Shown: positions 44,374-54,816 of the stretch, in pieces
Layout of the letters: the number at the start of each line of letters is the position of its first letter
How positions within the stretch are numbered: position 1 is the first letter of the stretch
Source of the DNA: Agrypnia vestita
Lineage: Eukaryota; Arthropoda; Insecta; Trichoptera; Phryganeidae
DNA: 64,000 bases
Direction: 5' to 3'
NCBI GenBank assembly: GCA_016648135.1
Contig: JADDOH010001555.1
Location: 248,001-312,000, forward strand
The notes under the pieces: generated by a model
What the model saw: only the letters and a program-made list of their open reading frames with translations
The model's database searches: none
Told to the model about the DNA's origin: nothing
Position numbers and translations under genes: made by a program

Positions 44374-45656
44374 TTAGGTCCTTTCATATGAAATTGGCGT
44401 TTAGTATGGGAGGAACATAAAGCCGATTTTTTTTATTATAATATATTTATTTAATCAAAGTATGTACCATTGCTATCTATGCACTTTTGCCATCTCATAG
44501 GTAGTTCATCGATCCCTTTACTAAAAAAACCATTCGGACGGGAATCAATAAAATCTTTGAAGGCGGTTTGGACTGCCCCATCGGAGTTGAATTTTTTCCT
44601 TTGCAAGAAGTTATCCAAATTTCGAAAAAAATGGTAATCTGTTGGGGAAAGGTCCGGAGAGTACGGTGGATGTCTTAGACATTCCAATTGAAGCTCCTCT
44701 AATTTGGTAGCCGTCTATTGTGCAGTGTGTGGTCTAGCGTTATCATGAAGCAGCAGTGGCCTAGAGCGATTAACCAGCCTCGGTTATTTAGCAGCTAGCT
44801 TTTCCATCATGGTTTGCAGTTGCTGACAATAGACATCTGCCGTAATCGTCTGGACAGATTTTAGAAAGCTGTAGTGAACGACACCAGCACTAGTCCACCA
44901 AACGCTCACAAGTAACTTTTTTGGAGTCAATTTTCGCTTGGGGCATGGTTTGGCTGGTTCGGCAGGGTTCAGCCATTGCGATGAGCGCTTCCGATTATCG
45001 TACAGGATCCACTTTTCATCACAGGTAATGATTCGATTTAAAATCCCTTCATTATTGTACCGGTTGAGTATGCAACGCAGCAGTCAACGCGCGTTTGTTG
45101 ATTTGCTTCACTCAATTCGTGAGGTACCCACCTTTCAAGCTTTTTCACCTTACCAATTTGCTTCAAGTGGATTAAAACAGTTTTATCACTAACACCGCAG
45201 CCTGCAGCTAACTCGGATGTGGTTTGCGATGGATCCGTTCCACAATAGCCTTCAATTCTTCATTATCAACTTTGGTCTCCGGCCGTCCACGGGGCTTGTT
45301 CTGCAGGTCGAAATTTCCAGAACGAAAACGTTGGAACCAAAAACGCACTGTGTTTTCTTTTGCGGCACCGTCGCCATACACATCATTAATCCTTCGAGCC
45401 GTTTCTGCAGCACTGGTGCCACGGTGGAACTCGTACTCGTAAATAACGCAATATTTCAAGTTTTTCATTTTGTAAACTGAGTGACGCAAAGAAAAAAACA
45501 ATTGAGGAATAAACAAATGAATTATAATTTTCAAAACACAAATACATGAGTAAATAGCTGTATAAATTTGGATATGGAATTCCTAACCAAAGAGAAGATA
45601 TTTGAGATCAAATTTGCCAGTACAGCAAAACGCCAATTTCATATGAAAGGACCTAA
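44374..45656 (-). mobile_element. mariner (DD34D) transposon, full length, inactive
   Basis: The 1283-bp element has 29-bp inverted ends. The left end is TTAGGTCCTTTCATATGAAA (44374 on) and the right its complement (to 45656), with TA duplications at 44372-44373 and 45657-45658. Length, TA target and transposase identify mariner. The transposase is on the minus strand and broken. Confidence 0.95.
44451..45468 (-). pseudogene. mariner transposase, frameshifted with stops
   Basis: The frame starts MKNLKY at 45468 and ends at the TAA at 44451-44453. The span of 1018 bp is not a multiple of three, and an intact protein would be about 345 residues. N-terminal helix-turn-helix regions (RFWFQRFRSGNFDL, then GRP) are followed by WVPHEL, the TCDEKW catalytic motif (first Asp, codon at 45018-45020), HDNARPH (second Asp) and YSPDLSPTDYHFF (third Asp, 34 residues after the second). 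There is a premature stop after a frameshift near 45208-45260, and two in-frame stops replace glutamines between 44710 and 44800. All three catalytic Asp codons survive, but the protein cannot be made. Confidence 0.9.
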
Positions 45657-45734
45657 TACAAACTATTTTTTAACACTGAATATTTTCTCTATTTCGTTCG
45701 AATTAGCAGCTAAAAGAACGAAACTACACGGCTG

Positions 45735-45815
45735 AAGAAAGGCTTGAACCTCTGACGCGCATACGCTGACTCGGTACCCTACCAAAATTGCCAACACCGC
45801 ATCTCCAAGATCCGT
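45735..45815 (-). repeat. tRNA-like SINE head relic next to the mariner
   Basis: Minus strand: GGTAGGGTACCGAGTCAGCG then AGAGGTTCAAGCC, an A-box-like and B-box-like pair at normal spacing. It lies about 80 bp to the right of the mariner end. No clear body could be traced. Confidence 0.4.
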
Positions 45816-45825
45816 CAAAAATATG

Positions 45826-45828
<3 letters not shown>

Positions 45829-45861
<33 letters not shown>
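45829..45861. repeat. (TA)n microsatellite
   Basis: A pure TA dinucleotide run after a TATG(TA) lead-in. Confidence 0.95.
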
Positions 45862-45862
<1 letters not shown>

Positions 45863-45939
45863 GTTTATTTGAAAAACATTAATAATAATAACCTCACAGA
45901 ATGAAAACTTGCCCATAATTTGTCTGTTACTTTAAAGCC

Positions 45940-46080
45940 AAATTAATTAATCAATTAGAAAGACGTACAGAAAAATCTAATCCACGAAAAAATATTTTGG
46001 CTGCTACCGGGATTCGAACCCGGGTCACCTCATTTCTGGGGCCGGTGCTCTGAGCACTAAGCCATAGGAGCCTTATAGAT
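45940..46080 (-). repeat. SINE family C, copy 1 (well-kept tRNA-like head)
   Basis: On the minus strand the head begins near 46078 as GCTCCTATGGCTTAGTGCTC and reaches GGTTCGAATCCCGGTAGCAG. The T arm is perfect (5-bp CCGGG/CCCGG around TTCGAAT), the D stem is 3 bp, and the acceptor pairs in 6 of 7. The anticodon arm does not fold, so I call it SINE rather than tRNA. The body continues as TTTTTCGTGGATTAGATTTT and TTGATTAATTAATTTGG, shared with 50182 and 13281. Confidence 0.7.
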
Positions 46081-46790
46081 TTCCGTGAATATATCGACCT
46101 TATATATAAATCTCATTTTTATTAATTGATTAATTTTTATTTTTGTTCATAGAGCAATCCACTTTTTTGATACGATAGTTCAAATTATTTTGTAATACTA
46201 CCGGTAGATGGACGCCAGAATTAAATAATTAATTTATTTTATTTGGACACATTTGATACAACCGATTTTAAATTCAATTTTTTGTCTGATACATATTTGC
46301 AAATCACAAAATAATTTAAGTATTTTTTTTAAATATGATTTTAACGAATATACATAAGAATCAAAGTAAGGTAACAAATAGTAAAACCGAAATAGAAGTA
46401 CATTAACCAAATTATGAGAAAGACAAACCTGGATTCAATCCAGAAACTATCAACAATGACAAATGCAACAGAGACAAATTGAAAATGCTGAGGAGACAAA
46501 CGGGAAATGCAGCTGAGACTAATGGAAATGGTTAGAAAATTATACTTTAATTTAAGAAGAACGTTATTTTAAGTCATTTAAATATGACTTTGAACGTTAA
46601 AATATAAATTATAGTTGTACAAACTAGATAACTTAATTTAACAACATGAAAAATAATATTTGACGATTATCTATATATTTATCTAATAATTACTTAACTG
46701 GAAAATGTAGTATTCTGACTATTTTTTTTCGAAATTACATGTTTTTCAAAATCGTTAAAAATGCGTTAGTTTTGTCGAATCCTATTTAGT
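46081..46790. other. AT-rich intergenic DNA
   Basis: It begins with a GATTTCCGTGAATATAT and TATTAATTGATTAATTTTTA piece that may be an inverted partner of the SINE C tail. Nothing else was seen. Confidence 0.4.
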
Positions 46791-47060
46791 CACTATCTTT
46801 GAAAGTCTGCAACCCTGCCCGCTAAAGGTAGTGAATAGCAGCTTCACCTAGGAGGCTGTATCCGTAGGTATCTTGAGGTAAGGGTGCTGGGGTGGTGGGG
46901 GTAGATGCCTATCATTAATTTCCTCGGCGATGAGAGGGCTGAATCGGGAGATCGCCGCCTACCCTTGAAGTTGTAGGGGATGGAAACAGTTGGTAGCGAA
47001 CTGCCTCTCAGAAACGTAAAATCTGATACCTTGCAAGTAAATATTTTAAATTTCATGGAG
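46790..47060. repeat. GC-balanced block, possibly a LINE 5' fragment
   Basis: It reads CTGCAACCCTGCCCGCTAAA (46808) and CAGCTTCACCTAGGAGGCTG (46839), GGTGCTGGGGTGGTGGGGG (46881) and GGAGATCGCCGCCTACCC (46948). The wording is that of dispersed repeat DNA rather than a regulatory block, but I cannot name the family. A 70-codon minus frame covers it without features. Confidence 0.3.
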
Positions 47061-47450
47061 CATAAATATACAATTTATCCCTAAACATGAGATATATATC
47101 GTGATATACATGATAAGTATATATCGAGAAAAAACATCAAAGAAAATGTGTGCTATTAATATATCCAAAGATGGGGAGATTCACACTTAATTGAATGAAT
47201 AAAATTGTCTTTTTAGCTTCATATATCTAAAATTTAGACTTGATTAAATTTTTTAACGAGTTCATATTTATTTGATATGATAGCTGTTGGTTATTTATAT
47301 TTTTTAAGGAGCATCCTTTTAATTTTTCTTTTTTTCATTTTTTCCCTTTTTTTTCCATTTTCCATTTTAAATCCCAGCTATTTTTGATTCATTACGAAAA
47401 TTAAAAATTACTGAGAATAATATATTTAGTTTGGGTCTTAGAATAATATC
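47060..47450. other. AT-rich intergenic DNA
   Basis: Nothing could be supported apart from long T-rich runs (47320-47370). Confidence 0.5.
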
Positions 47451-47590
47451 TTTAGTCAGAATAATATATCTAGTTTGGGTCTTCTGGTGTATTATGCCAT
47501 GTTGTTACGACCTTTCTGGCTTGAAGACTTTTGGTCGGCCAGAAAGGTTGTAACAACATGGCATAATACCCTAGAAGTCCCAAACCAGAA
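47451..47590. mobile_element. Small inverted-repeat element (foldback)
   Basis: The left arm TTTGGGTCTTCTGGTGTATTATGCC.. (47472-47521 region) is matched by ..GGCATAATACCCTAGAAGTCCCAAA on the right (to 47586). The inner 31 bp (GTATTATGCCATGTTGTTAC then GACCTTTCTGG) are complementary with one mismatch, around a 19-nt centre. Upstream, TTTAGTTTGGGTCTTAGAAT (47427) partly repeats the outer arm. There is no coding content. Confidence 0.75.
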
Positions 47591-48040
47591 GATTCTGAGT
47601 GGCCGTGAAAACCTAAGAACATTTATTATTATATTTTGCATTTTTTTTTTATTTTAATATGGACAGTTAACCAGCCCTACAGGTTTTTAAATATTAATAT
47701 ATTTTGATTTATATTATTTGTGAAAATTATATAGTTTTAATTAAAAATAAAAAAATTATAAGTTTTACAAAAAATTCCTTAGAAATTGTAAAATATCTAT
47801 ACAATAAAAAATAATTTTGCAGATAATACTTCTTGATACTTAACATTTAAATAAATTTAAATTATATATTAAGGAACGCTTCTTAACCTGTGATATTTTT
47901 TTTAAATCTTCACACCTTTACGTATTATTCCATGCATTAATTCAATTAGTATTATTAAATAGGTGACACATAATACCGTGCTATTGATTAGGATGATAGA
48001 TTATCCACTCGCACAAATAGAAATCAAAACCTCGGCTAAC
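47591..48040. other. AT-rich intergenic DNA
   Basis: No feature could be supported in this AT-rich stretch. Confidence 0.5.
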
Positions 48041-48049
48041 AGGATGCCA

Positions 48050-48365
48050 ATGAATCAACGGACGAAACTCTCCTCTCATTTCTACCCTTATATATGTTAC
48101 CTTAAGCTTTCTCCCGTTCCCTTAAGTCCCACTTAGACGTCTGAATCCGAATGCCTACTCGTGACCACGTCACGTGCCAAAATGGAAACTATTAACGACA
48201 TAATGAAGATAACTTCAGACCTGTGTGACATTTGATTTAGTTTCCAGGGGGAAGTTTTGAAATATACCTGGCGGCGCACGTGCTGTCACTTCTACTTGGA
48301 GTTTATTGTGGAAACTTCCGTATTATATAAGAGGTTTCTGTTGCAATCAGTCAGGTCTGGGTGGT
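48050..48365 (+). promoter_or_regulatory. Candidate promoter with TATA box, initiator and two E-boxes
   Basis: TATATAA (48324-48330) is followed by TCAGT (48347-48351), so +1 would be A48349. CACGTG occurs at about 48170 and again within GCGCACGTGCTG (about 48272). The preceding 270 bp are GC-balanced. Shortly downstream, GGTG/GTAAATTTG or ATGAG/GTTTTA could be a donor of a short first exon. No continuing frame was found, so the gene, if any, would extend out of view. This resembles the cuticle gene's promoter layout. Confidence 0.4.
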
Positions 48366-48473
48366 AAATTTGAGTTGGAATATGAGGTTTTAATTTTATT
48401 TTTATTTAATTTATTCAAAAACGTATTGTCTTGAAGTGTTCATCTATTTTATTTTTATTTTACTTACTTTTTT

Positions 48474-48605
48474 CTTACGAAGTTTCCCCGTGGAGCTAAG
48501 TAAGAAGAATAGAGCACAACATTCTTTTGTCCTGACATACAACACTCGCCTCATCCACATTCATACATCTTCGCATGCAAGATCGACTGTTGTTGAGGCT
48601 TCCAA
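48474..48605 (+). repeat. Fragment of dispersed repeat F, copy 2
   Basis: It corresponds to 22458-22600. TTACGAAGTTTCCCCGTGG, CATTCATACATCTTCGCATG and GTTGTTGAGGCTTCC align in order. A 62-codon frame here starts with a hydrophobic stretch but is repeat-derived. Confidence 0.55.
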
Positions 48606-50181
48606 CAGAACGATCTTTATTTAATTTTATATTTCGCAATAAATGATTTTACAATTTATTTTATATTAAAAGTATATAAGTATGTTAATAATAATCTCTT
48701 ATCGTTTTTCTTAACAAATTATGCACTGTAATTTATTTTGACTTTATTTGGTATTGTTTTTTGTAGGTTGTCGAAGCTTTTAAGACCTTTTTATGTGCGT
48801 TTTATAATTTTATGAAGTATTTTTATATTTCTACTATAGCGAGAATAATAATTATTAAAGTTATTGGATGGATTCTCAGAGGCATTAAATATTACTGGTA
48901 TCATAAAATAATAACATTTGATTAGATTACTCTTGACGTTCAAATTTTTCAATTATTCTAAAACGAGCATTGCCAGTAGATTAGTTTTATCGACCACCTG
49001 CGTAATATAGCATAACGAGTTCTTAATAACGGAACATTGATATGGTGGTCATGGTATTAATAAGCAAGGGTAGCAGAATCTAAGATAAAAAAGAAAAAAC
49101 CTGGAGTTGAAGAAAAATATTGTGGTTATGTCTGAGGTATAAGGTGATTTTTTTTCATAAAAGTTTCATAAAAATTTGATAAGAGTTATCCTATTCACAA
49201 TAACTGTCATATCCTCCAGGAATACATGGATTTTTTTTGGGTACAAGGGTTTTTGGGAAATCTGATGGACCTAATTAAATCAAATCTCAGGGAAGGAAAC
49301 TAGTAATACGAATGTGTGAAAGTGTTCTTGACCAAATTAAATACTTTATTACGTTATATTCTACACTATTTTACTTGAGTAACAATAAAATCTTAAATAT
49401 TAAAATACTTGTGAAAAAAATCTTCGATTATAATAAAGTTTCGCGTTATTAGATATTCTATGAATTGTAATAAATAAGTGAAATGAGTTATACAATGTCG
49501 CCAAGCGGCAAGGCGCCGCGGACCAGATCCCAAAACACTTCATTTTAATCATAAAGTCTCAAAGCAGTTATATCCCCAATTATTAAGGGTTGGAATTCAA
49601 TTGTGTGGGGAGAATTTCAGTTGTATAGTTCTTGTTCTAACCCCCGGCGATAACACCTTGTGGTCTGGTTTTTCGTGCGAAGTTGAGGGATATTGATAAA
49701 TAATAATTTTAGTATTTTATAGATACAAGCAAATATTATTTATGCGATACATAATGAAAAAATGTGCTACTCGATCGCAGCAGGGTTGCGTAAATACATG
49801 CAGAATGTGTGCGGGGATTTTTCATTACCCAAATGTATGATTCGATGGCTCAATAGTACCGGACTATTGAAGATATATTTTTGAGTTAAGTATGCAGATT
49901 TACGTAAAATTAAGTCTATTATCTATATATAAAATATATCTCATGATTTCTAAGTTTAACATTAAAATAAAAATTAGATTAGATTTTTCATGTATATTCT
50001 TCGAAGTAATTTATTTTTATTTATTTATTTATTTCCATATCAAAAATTGTACAAACTTTGGTTGGACCATGTCTGTCTAACTAGAAAAATCTGCGCCAAG
50101 ACAGGCAAAGTTAACAATAATGTATAATTTGTCTTAGTCATCAATTGTTCTAAATATGCAGCTTTATAATATAAATGTTTT
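48606..50181. other. AT-rich intergenic DNA
   Basis: A GC patch at 49498-49535 (CGCCAAGCGGCAAGGCGCCG) and another at 49640-49690 carry no frame. No gene was seen. Confidence 0.5.
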
Positions 50182-50338
50182 TGAAAACCAAATTAATTAA
50201 TCAATTACAAAGATATACAGAAAAATCAAATCCACGAATAAATATTTGGCTGCTACCGGGATATATTTTTTCAGCCAAATATTTTTTCGTGATTTGATTT
50301 TTCTGTATGTCTTTCAAATTGATTAATTAATTTGGTGT
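50182..50338. repeat. Two SINE C tails in inverted orientation (palindrome)
   Basis: The left arm (AATTAATTAATCAATTACAA to AATATTTGGCTG) and the right arm (CAGCCAAATATTTTTTCGTG to ATTGATTAATTAATTT) are inverted copies. Each equals the tail of the SINE at 45940. The tRNA-like head is reduced to GGCTGCTACCGGGAT near the centre. So it is either two SINEs inserted head to head or a foldback derived from one. Confidence 0.75.
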
Positions 50339-51420
50339 TAAATTTCACAGAACTTTGTTCTGATAAAATTGCAACTTCACAATAAGAATGTGCTCTTGAA
50401 TATTATAAATGTTTTTTCCTAGCTCAACTTACTAGCAATTGATGCGAATCTGGATACCGAGTGAATTGTAATTTTTGCAATGAAATCATTGCTTCCTTCA
50501 TTCTAATTTAACTACATATATGTTTTATTGTCGATTATATTCCCAGTTATGAACAATTGGCCCTCAACTATATTTTGATAATATATAGTCCAAGTATATG
50601 TAATCCAAGATTATATACGGTTTTTATAAAGCTTCAAGTTAATTCTAGTATTTCTCACTTTCGTATCTTTAACTCTTTTTTATAAAATTACCCTGTCCCT
50701 CTAAACCCTACAACTCTAAAAAAAAATTATTAAAACATTTTTTTTTGTTGCATGTTACAATTGTAGCAAAAAGTCGTCGTTCATTAGTTCCCGGTGTTAT
50801 CATTTTTTTCTACACACCTTTGTTTCATTTTTCTAATAATTTTTCTGATTCTCCATTTTCTTTCCTACTGTTAAATAATTTAATAAAATTTGGAAACAAT
50901 AAAATTATATTAATTTTAATATTATAGAACTAATATTACGTTCCCGGGCAACGTCCCAGATTACTGAAGCGTTCAATTTTACATTAAAACGTAAATTCCC
51001 GCTTTACGTCTGAGGTGAGCCGAAAACTAAAATGATAATTCACGTTACGTTTCGGTGTGTTAATTCACTGTGCGAGAGAAAGGGATACCACTGATTTAAA
51101 TACGTAAATACGCAGTCTTGGAAGCAGGGAAATAATAACATTTGTGGCTATTATTTTATTATAAAGTTACTCTGTGTTTAGCGGGCTAAACTAAATAAAA
51201 CTAGGAACGTTGTGGTACTTATTTTATATTTAAATATTTATTTTATTATTTGAGCTAATTCGACGACTACCAGAATCAAAGTATTAAAATAATAAAACCA
51301 ACTATAAACGTAATATGCTATGCATTTCGCTTTTATTTTGAGCCCCACTATAATTGGTGGACAAGGTAATTTTGACTCCCACTCAGATAATATATTATAA
51401 GAGAACGTATCGAGGTAGAA
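50339..51420. other. AT-rich intergenic DNA
   Basis: A small balanced patch lies at 50938-51110 (CCCGGGCAACGTCCCAGATT). No gene was recognised. Confidence 0.5.
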
Positions 51421-51426
51421 CCCTAA

Positions 51427-51693
51427 TTGACGTTTATTGAGAAATCACAGTTACCATGGCTGGGACATATCTTACAGATGCCGGCAGATAGACTGCTTAA
51501 GTGGTTATTCAAGGCAAGATCAAGGGGCCGACCTAGAAGGCGCTGGCGGAAACAGTTGGAGGACTGCTGCGAAGCGAGGTTGCAAATAAATTGGACTGAC
51601 GTGGAAATCAAAGCCCAAGATAGAAAAAGTTGGTTAATGCAGGGACCAAGGCCCAACAGGAAAAGGAGTAGTAGAAGAAGAAGACAAACATAA
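51427..51693 (+). pseudogene. LINE polyprotein C-terminus (5'-truncated insertion)
   Basis: The open frame (88 codons to the stop) reads LPWLGHILQM (residues 9-18), RGRPRRRW (33-40) and AQDRKSW (63-69). This is the usual end of insect RTE/CR1-like non-LTR polyproteins: W-x-G-H-x-x-R-M, then G-R-P-x-x-x-W, then A-x-D-R-x-x-W. Nothing upstream of 51420 matches RT, so the copy is 5'-truncated at insertion. A 3' UTR with AATAAATCAATTGCC follows. The opposite frame (51423-51731 minus) is its shadow. The frame is intact over its length, which suggests a fairly young insertion. Confidence 0.8.
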
Positions 51694-51839
51694 CAGAAAT
51701 AAATCAATTGCCTTAAATTAAAAAAGAACAAATATTGTGGAGTAAAAGGGCATAATGAAAGGGTTACACGACCCTGGGAGGATAAAATTTAGGTTATATT
51801 GCTGTGATTTTTTAACATTTATTCTATTGCAATTTATTT

Positions 51840-52745
51840 CCATGGAACTCCTCCGTGATTGAGATGCGACTTTCTCCGGTGCACGTTTGTTCCAGAGAGA
51901 AAAAATTGTTCCAAATAGAAATTTTTAGATTTTCCCAGACGCTCCACAATGAATTTATTTCGATATGATTTCTAACGTTATGGTTGAGCGCTGAATTTAA
52001 GTAAGTCCTCTCCGTCTCTGGAATTATTTAATCTCCGAATACCACTTCATCCGGCCGGAGCAGCCTGCAGACAGCAGCCTCTGCCGGCGGGTAATCTAAG
52101 TATAAAGGTTGTGTTACCAGACGTGTCTGCAAGGTAGGAGGGGGATTACAGGTTCGTGACCTGGCATTCAATTGACACCTTAGGACGCGGAGGTGCCGGA
52201 TGCTTCCCTTTCATCTCCGGGGTCGTTTCGCTGGATTGCCGTGATGCAACGCCGACGCAAATTACAGATCAGAATGGCGTGCATTTGGTGAAAGCTAGAA
52301 GAATTTAAGCGAGCGAGAAAAATTTTCTAAATGCGGTCGCGCATAAAAAAACTTTTACGTATTAAAAATATTTTAAATCTAGCTGCAACCCGTCAAAACT
52401 GACGGAACATTGCTTCGTGTCTTTCCTTAGCCCTAATACATAGGTATAGCATATTTTTGGCGCCCCACGGAGAGGCGGCCGTGGCAACATGCGTGAAACG
52501 GGTTTGGTGGCCCGGGGTTCAAGCCGTGAATTAGAACGAAATTAGGGACGTTAGAAGAATTTACAAGGAAAGTGAATGGGACCCACGACTTTCTCAGGGC
52601 CGTTCTATGAGCCGACGGCTCCCATATCGGCCCTACTCTTGCATCACCAGGTTGACATTTTTAGCTTATTAAAGCCATTCCCGTGCGGCGCCGTGTAAAG
52701 GGCAAACGCCGCAAGGTTCTGGCTGCAAAAACTGTCATTCACTGT
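51840..52745. promoter_or_regulatory. Long GC-rich block, candidate regulatory region
   Basis: About 900 bp of balanced to high GC, the longest in the window. It contains CATCCGGCCGGAGCAGCCTG (52048), CTGCCGGCGGGTAATCTAAG (52081) with TATAAAGG soon after (52101), CGGAGGTGCCGGATGC (52187), GCGCCCCACGGAGAGGCGG (52461) and CGTGCGGCGCCGTG (52682). No frame longer than background is open. At 52378 it holds the second CTAGCTGCAACCC repeat end. Enhancer cluster or 5' region of an unseen gene are both possible. Confidence 0.35.
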
Positions 52746-53019
52746 CCACACCACCAAACACTCTTTATTCATTTAAATCAAAAAAGTACACAAGCATATA
52801 TATAAAAAACAAAGCATAATAAGTACAGCAACATAAATTCCAGAAACAAAAGCAAAAGAAACAGGATGAGTACATAAGAAATAATCAGTATAAAAGCAAT
52901 ATTTATATAAAAATGAGATAGTAATTTACGAGGACAGACAGACGGACGGACCGTCAATTCTTGGCAATGCGTTTAAGCGTCACGCGGCCGCCCGTTTGTT
53001 CCGGGAAATCCTGACTATC
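52746..53019. other. Intergenic DNA
   Basis: AT-rich, ending in a CACGCGGCCGCCCG patch just before the inverted-repeat element. No feature could be supported. Confidence 0.5.
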
Positions 53020-53388
53020 GGCCGTATTCCGAAAAAAGCAATATTTGGATCTTAAGATTGTTATTCTAACACTTAATAGATGAAAATCGAATAAAAAATA
53101 AAGACGGAGATTTGTATGTTTACACATATCTCTCTCAAAGTAAATACGTTTATTTGCGATGTCCGATGTCTGCCTTTAGAAGAGGAATCGATTTCTCCGG
53201 TGCCAGAGCTTCAAACGGACCTATCGCAAACGTAACCTCACAATTCTCATGTTTCGACTAAAATTACATGAAAGTACTTATGCTGTATTTAAAGCTTTAT
53301 TTTATTTATTTATTTATTTTATTCTCGTCTGTTAAATGTTGGGATAAAAATCGTAAGATCCCAATGTTGCTTTTTTCGGAATACGGCC
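53020..53388. mobile_element. MITE with about 70-bp inverted ends
   Basis: GGCCGTATTCCGAAAAAAGC (53020) continues as AATATTTGGATCTTAAGATT. The reverse complement occurs at 53315-53388 (ending ..CGGAATACGGCC) with scattered mismatches. The 370-bp element has no frame and no clear target duplication. The family is unknown to me. Confidence 0.8.
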
Positions 53389-54290
53389 GTTTGTTTGATA
53401 AAATACTGGGCAAGCGAGTGACTAATCACGTGCGTTGAGAGTGAAATTTTAGGATGCAAAGAAAAGCGCGCGAAATACAACGAAATATTTTCACACTACG
53501 AAGTCACGACTCACCAATCAAAAGCCAAGGCAGCGGCTTTCCGAGAAATATTTAACCAATTGCAATTTTTATAATTGACGCTATTTATAATTACAATCTC
53601 TAAAATGGTGTTATGAAAATTGCGTATGCTTCGGGCGCTGTCATTGTTATTATTATTTTCTATTTTCAAATTCATAATGTGTAAATAAGGTAATTAAATG
53701 ATGTGCTTATTATTTCTTTTATCTTTTCCATACAAGCGAAATGCAATATCCGGCTGTTTTTTTTTCGTAACAATATGTAACGAAACGAAAGATAATAAGG
53801 ATGGAAATTAATATAAATAAATAGATAATTCAACGGGTAAAAAAAATATTTTATTGTAAATGAAATTTATCGAAGTTCTCTTAGAAGTAGAGGTAATTAT
53901 TTATGTGTAAGGCTAGAGAGAGACTTTTTATGTGTTGAAGGACCTGTTTTATATATTTTTATTTTTATTTGCAGTATTTATGATTATTATTAGTATATAG
54001 ACAATATTTATTACGTGTTTAATTTCGATAATGTATACATTGACTAGTATAATCACTATGTATTTACAATGTATACATTATTTAATTTTACACTTTGTAA
54101 TCTATATAATCTCTAAAATCAGCAGGCATGTTGTATCTGATTAGATTTTACAAAATTATTAACTCGCATTTTGACACCCCTGATATTTTGTGTTTGTTTA
54201 TGTTTCATGTGCCTGAAAGAGCTACTGGAATACCTGGGCTATTTTATTGTGACAATACTAGAACTAACTAACATTTTAATTCTCTTCTTT
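53389..54290. other. Intergenic DNA
   Basis: A balanced patch at 53400-53530 precedes AT-rich sequence. A TGTATACATTG pattern recurs at about 54031 and 54068. No gene was seen. Confidence 0.5.
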
Positions 54291-54660
54291 ACAGACTGAA
54301 TAGGCTAGGTAATACCTATGCGGATATAACTTTAATTCCAGTTTAGCACAATTTAAAGATTCGCTACTAAAAGCTCTACACCGTGCCGTCCTGAATTCGT
54401 AACGTAATCACAAACAACTTATTTTACCTATTTGTTTAACCTTGTTTATACTTCACATCTCCTTTTTCTAAATTATGTTTTATCTTATAAACTTCACACC
54501 TCATTTTTCTAAATTACTGTTATAATTTTAAACAACCATCTATACTATATTGTCAATTCTGTAATTTTTTGCTATTCTACTCTGGATTTCTTGTATATAT
54601 TATTATGTAAAAGGTATTTCTGTGCCGTATATTGAAATAAATAAATGAATAAATAATAAA
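54291..54660 (+). repeat. Possible LINE 3' end
   Basis: A decayed coding end (FNSSLAQFKDSLLKAL followed by HRAVLNS and a stop, 54333-54398 region) resembles the last residues of arthropod non-LTR polyproteins. After it come A/T-rich 3' UTR and a TGAAATAAATAAATGAATAAATAA tail (54629-54653). It could be chance. Confidence 0.3.
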
Positions 54661-54816
54661 TACCCCGTGTCTTTCTGCATGACGCAGGTAGGGAAATTGG
54701 ATGGCAATTTGTACGCATTAAAGTGGAGTGTCAATATCATTGAAAGTACAGCAGACTCCCGATTATCCGTATCTAATGGTTGGCAAAATAATTAACCAAA
54801 AAATAAATTTTATATA

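Noticed and set aside
45217..45480. Plus-strand frames at 45217-45480 and 55443-55754, identical in sequence at two places.
   Set aside because: They are antisense shadows of the mariner transposase. Identity reflects the two transposon copies.
46006..46079. A functional tRNA gene on the minus strand (perfect T arm, near-perfect acceptor).
   Set aside because: The anticodon arm does not fold and a SINE tail shared with 50182 and 13281 follows directly, so it is a tRNA-derived SINE head.
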